A stretch of 64,000 bases of DNA from Heliophilum fasciatum (lineage in GTDB: Bacteria > Bacillota > Desulfitobacteriia > Heliobacteriales > Heliobacteriaceae): contig NZ_SLXT01000001.1 in NCBI RefSeq assembly GCF_004341395.1, positions 47,748-111,747 on the forward strand, read 5' to 3'. How positions within the stretch are numbered: the stretch's first letter is position 1; every line of letters begins with the position of its first letter. This document shows, in pieces, positions 61,059 to 64,000 of this stretch. Made by a program: the position numbers and the translations under genes. The notes beneath the pieces are model-generated. The model was not told the origin of the DNA. It did not search any database and saw nothing but the letters and a program-made list of their open reading frames with translations.

Positions 61059-61109
61059 GATCAATCCCTCTTGAAGATCAATCTTTCTTGAAAATAAATC
61101 CCTCTTGAG
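61059..61109 (-). repeat. Three tandem 17-nt repeats ahead of thiM
   Basis: Perfectly contiguous 17-nt units; on the minus strand CTCAAGAGGGATTTATT, TTCAAGAAAGATTGATC, TTCAAGAGGGATTGATC. They end about 7 nt before the AAGGAGG ribosome site. Each copy contains an A/G-rich SD-like core. Confidence 0.75.
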
Positions 61110-61158
61110 AATAACATACCATTGTGACGTCCGGCAGTTGATTGTGCCCTTAGCCAAA

Positions 61159-61209
61159 TAGCCCTTGGTCTCAGGTTGAGATCAAGGGCTATACGATAGT
61201 TTTATTATA
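61159..61209 (-). promoter_or_regulatory. thiM promoter and leader hairpin
   Basis: TATAAT at 61204-61209 (weak -35 TTTCAA). A 14-bp inverted repeat follows at 61159-61191: AGCCCTTGATCTCA / TGAGACCAAGGGCT, one mismatch, loop ACC, no T run. May be a leader structure. Part of the 308-bp gap between gdhA and thiM. Confidence 0.45.
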
Positions 61210-61258
61210 GCCGGAATGGCGAATTTTGAAAGGGGGAAGCTGCTTCAACTTGTAGAGA

Positions 61259-61294
61259 CAAAAAAGAGGCCGGACTGTTTTGCCGTCCGGCCCC
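61259..61294 (-). terminator. Terminator after gdhA
   Basis: GGCCGGAC / GTCCGGCC stem, loop of 9 nt, followed by TCTTTTTT on the minus strand. Confidence 0.9.
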
Positions 61295-61347
61295 TTGACT
61301 GCCAGGAAGCTCAGGCAGTTATGGCCATGGTCTTCCGTATCCGTTAA

Positions 61348-62712
<1,365 letters not shown>

Positions 62713-62784
62713 TCACTTTCAATATTTGCTGAATATTGGCTTCGGTTACGGATATTTTTCTGTCCAGTAACCTTTTGCGGTCAT

Positions 62785-62826
62785 ATTATACTACGAAATC
62801 TTCGGTTGACTAGTGATTCCATTTAA
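62785..62826 (-). promoter_or_regulatory. gdhA promoter region with TTAAATGGAA box
   Basis: TATAAT at 62785-62790; TTAAATGGAA at 62817-62826, also found ahead of gltB. GTATACAGAA is nearby at about 62868. The rest of the 273-bp gap to the HD gene is AT-rich with nothing else recognised. Confidence 0.5.
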
Positions 62827-62967
62827 AGAATACAGTATATATTACCGAATAACGATAAAAAATTCTGTATACCGTATTCAGGACGAAAACAATGAAAATT
62901 CAGAAAGCGATATTGAAAAAGCCACCCGTTGACCAATCACTCATTCCCCAACAATTCCTTGGCAGGA

Positions 62968-64000
62968 TTAAATTTTTACGAATAAATCCGAATACTTTAA
63001 CCGTTTTTTCAATGTACTCTTCACTTTGTTGCGATATCCTTCGTGTTCGAATGTGAAGTAGAGATAACCATTGCGATCGACCGTTGTCATCATATTCTCA
63101 GCCAGACAATGCTGTTCCAGTTGATACCACGTTTCCAAATGAGCCGAGCCGGCGGGAAAGCGATCCCACACCTGCAACTCATCACATAAGATGGCCAGAT
63201 AGAGTAAGGGATCCGTATCTAATGCCAGCGGTTGCTCTTTGATCGTCATATTATGGTAGATCACAGCCCGGCAAGCAGGAATCACATCGTTGAGAAACAC
63301 TTTTAATGGGTATTGGTAAATCTCATGGATTTCATGATTTGCATCGCGCTCTTTCGCCTTATTACTTAACCAATACCAAATGGATGTATACTGCAAAAGC
63401 ATGAGACCGCCGGCAATGGCATGATCGACCATCCCCCCCGTACCCTGGCCATAGCCATGTTCGGCAATCTGATGAGCATAATCGGCTAAGTTTGGTGATA
63501 TTGATTCGTTTTTCAGCAATTCAAAACCAGTTACATGGTCTAAGGAAATGATTTTATTGATAAAATCTTTTTTATCGATAGACAGATCATCTTCTTTTAG
63601 CTCGATCATCATCTCTTTGATCCACGCAACTTCATTAAGCCGGGACAAGATATCGGCCGGTGTTTTGGCGACACTGGTGGGCCGCGGTCCGTATTGCTCA
63701 TGGAATCCTTTCCATACCTCTGCAATTTCGTTCCCGAATTTTTTATAGCCGCGCTCAAAGGCATTTTTAAATAAATTGTCATAATGAACGCCATTTTTCT
63801 CATATTTTTTGTCATAATAAAGGTAGCCGATATCATGCAACAACGAAGCGATGATCCAGCGGAACAGAAACATCTTTTCTTTTTTACTGCTTTCGATCGA
63901 TCGATTGATCTTTTCTTTGATACCCGGTACATTATCATAGATAAATATGCCCAAAAGAAACAGATATAGTGTATGCGCCGTATGATCCGTTTGTTTGCTA
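62968..64000 (-). CDS. HD-domain protein (partial, N-terminus beyond right edge)
   Basis: At least 343 residues; the frame stays open through base 64000 (an edge stretch reading TDHTAHTLYLFLLG), so the TTG at 63954 is not the start. The paired histidine motifs DHTAHTLYLFLLG and IIASLLHDIGYLYY look like an HD metal-dependent hydrolase core; a later VDHAIAGGLMLLQY and IYHNMT add further histidines. The second half (TDPLLYLAILCDELQVWDRFP) is common in HD-like proteins of unknown substrate. The gene uses more A/T-rich codons and Lys/Ile residues than its neighbours, which may hint at transfer. No clear terminator follows. Confidence 0.75.
   Translation of the reverse strand, partial: SKQTDHTAHTLYLFLLGIFIYDNVPGIKEKINRSIESSKKEKMFLFRWIIASLLHDIGYLYYDKKYEKNGVHYDNLFKNAFERGYKKFGNEIAEVWKGFHEQYGPRPTSVAKTPADILSRLNEVAWIKEMMIELKEDDLSIDKKDFINKIISLDHVTGFELLKNESISPNLADYAHQIAEHGYGQGTGGMVDHAIAGGLMLLQYTSIWYWLSNKAKERDANHEIHEIYQYPLKVFLNDVIPACRAVIYHNMTIKEQPLALDTDPLLYLAILCDELQVWDRFPAGSAHLETWYQLEQHCLAENMMTTVDRNGYLYFTFEHEGYRNKVKSTLKKRLKYSDLFVKI

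Noticed and set aside
61159..61191. Possible TPP riboswitch in the thiM leader (contains CTGAGA and a CCCTTGA-like piece)
   Set aside because: The conserved ACCTGATCTGGATAATGCC-type segment and the three-way junction are absent; the sequence is a simple inverted repeat.
62955..62990. GCAGGATTA followed by CGAAT on the + strand near the HD gene end
   Set aside because: Spacing is about five bases too short and it faces no gene on that strand.

Overview
The window looks like a chromosomal segment of a spore-forming-lineage Firmicute (class Clostridia, Peptococcales type; the Heliobacteriaceae are a plausible home). This is inferred from gene content and order, not from a database search. Supporting features are the polA-mutM-(ABC-F)-ytaF-coaE order, ytaF and a Spo0F-like regulator, a stressosome operon, a pyruvoyl arginine decarboxylase with spermidine synthase, an NAD-linked formate dehydrogenase beside folate C1 genes, SLH-domain surface proteins and EndoAI/EndoA. 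No transposase, phage gene, CRISPR array or rRNA was seen. Nearly everything from 1 to 42.4 kb is on the minus strand except a tandem pair of surface-protein genes; after 42.6 kb the strands mix.

Layout. 0-2.5 kb: stressosome operon rsbR-rsbS-rsbT plus an ATPase/SpoIIE phosphatase cut by the left edge. 2.55-3.2 kb: five tRNAs (Leu, Cys, Gly, Phe, Asp). 3.2-4.6 kb: polyamine genes. 4.6-17 kb: glycosyltransferase, DUF421 protein, then the lytic transglycosylase/coaE/ytaF/ABC-F/mutM/polA block, metF, an exonuclease and a DUF1232 protein. 17-23 kb: 5-FTHF cyclo-ligase and a three-gene formate dehydrogenase/diaphorase operon. 23-24 kb: rex with a likely frameshift and a palindromic operator. 24-29 kb: two tandem SLH/discoidin/DUF4855 paralogues. 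29-34.6 kb: metallo-hydrolase, a DnaA-box cluster, an aldolase and the tsaE-tsaB-rimI-(CBS)-tsaD t6A block. 34.6-42.5 kb: Spo0F-like regulator, amidohydrolase, asparaginase, EndoAI/EndoA, CBS protein, NAD(P)HX repair enzyme, acpS, cheW and an RsbW-like kinase. 42.6-47.5 kb: copZ, rpsF-rpsR (no ssb between), a glutathionylspermidine-synthase-like ATP-grasp, a PAS-GGDEF-EAL protein and a ferritin-like protein. 47.5-64 kb: a large unrecognised protein, gltD-gltB, type III PKS with its methyltransferase partner, a thiE-thiL fusion, thiM, gdhA, and an HD-domain protein cut by the right edge.

Two threads link separate loci. First, at least nine transcription units (stressosome, both SLH genes, metallo-hydrolase, CBS protein, Spo0F-like regulator, RsbW-like/cheW, GGDEF-EAL, unknown 771-residue protein) carry upstream the same bipartite element, AGGA followed 17-19 nt later by (C)GAA(T/A). 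It matches the sigma-H promoter layout known from Bacillus and suggests a shared regulon for signalling, envelope and transition-phase functions. Second, nitrogen and C1 metabolism are well represented: gltBD and gdhA share an upstream sequence box, and formate dehydrogenase, 5-FCL and metF lie within about 7 kb.

The most notable oddities are the recurrent sigma-H-like element, the single-base frameshift at the end of rex, the six-box DnaA cluster away from any visible origin gene, the thiE-thiL fusion with tandem repeats ahead of both thiamine operon genes, the missing ssb, and the unassigned 771-residue protein.
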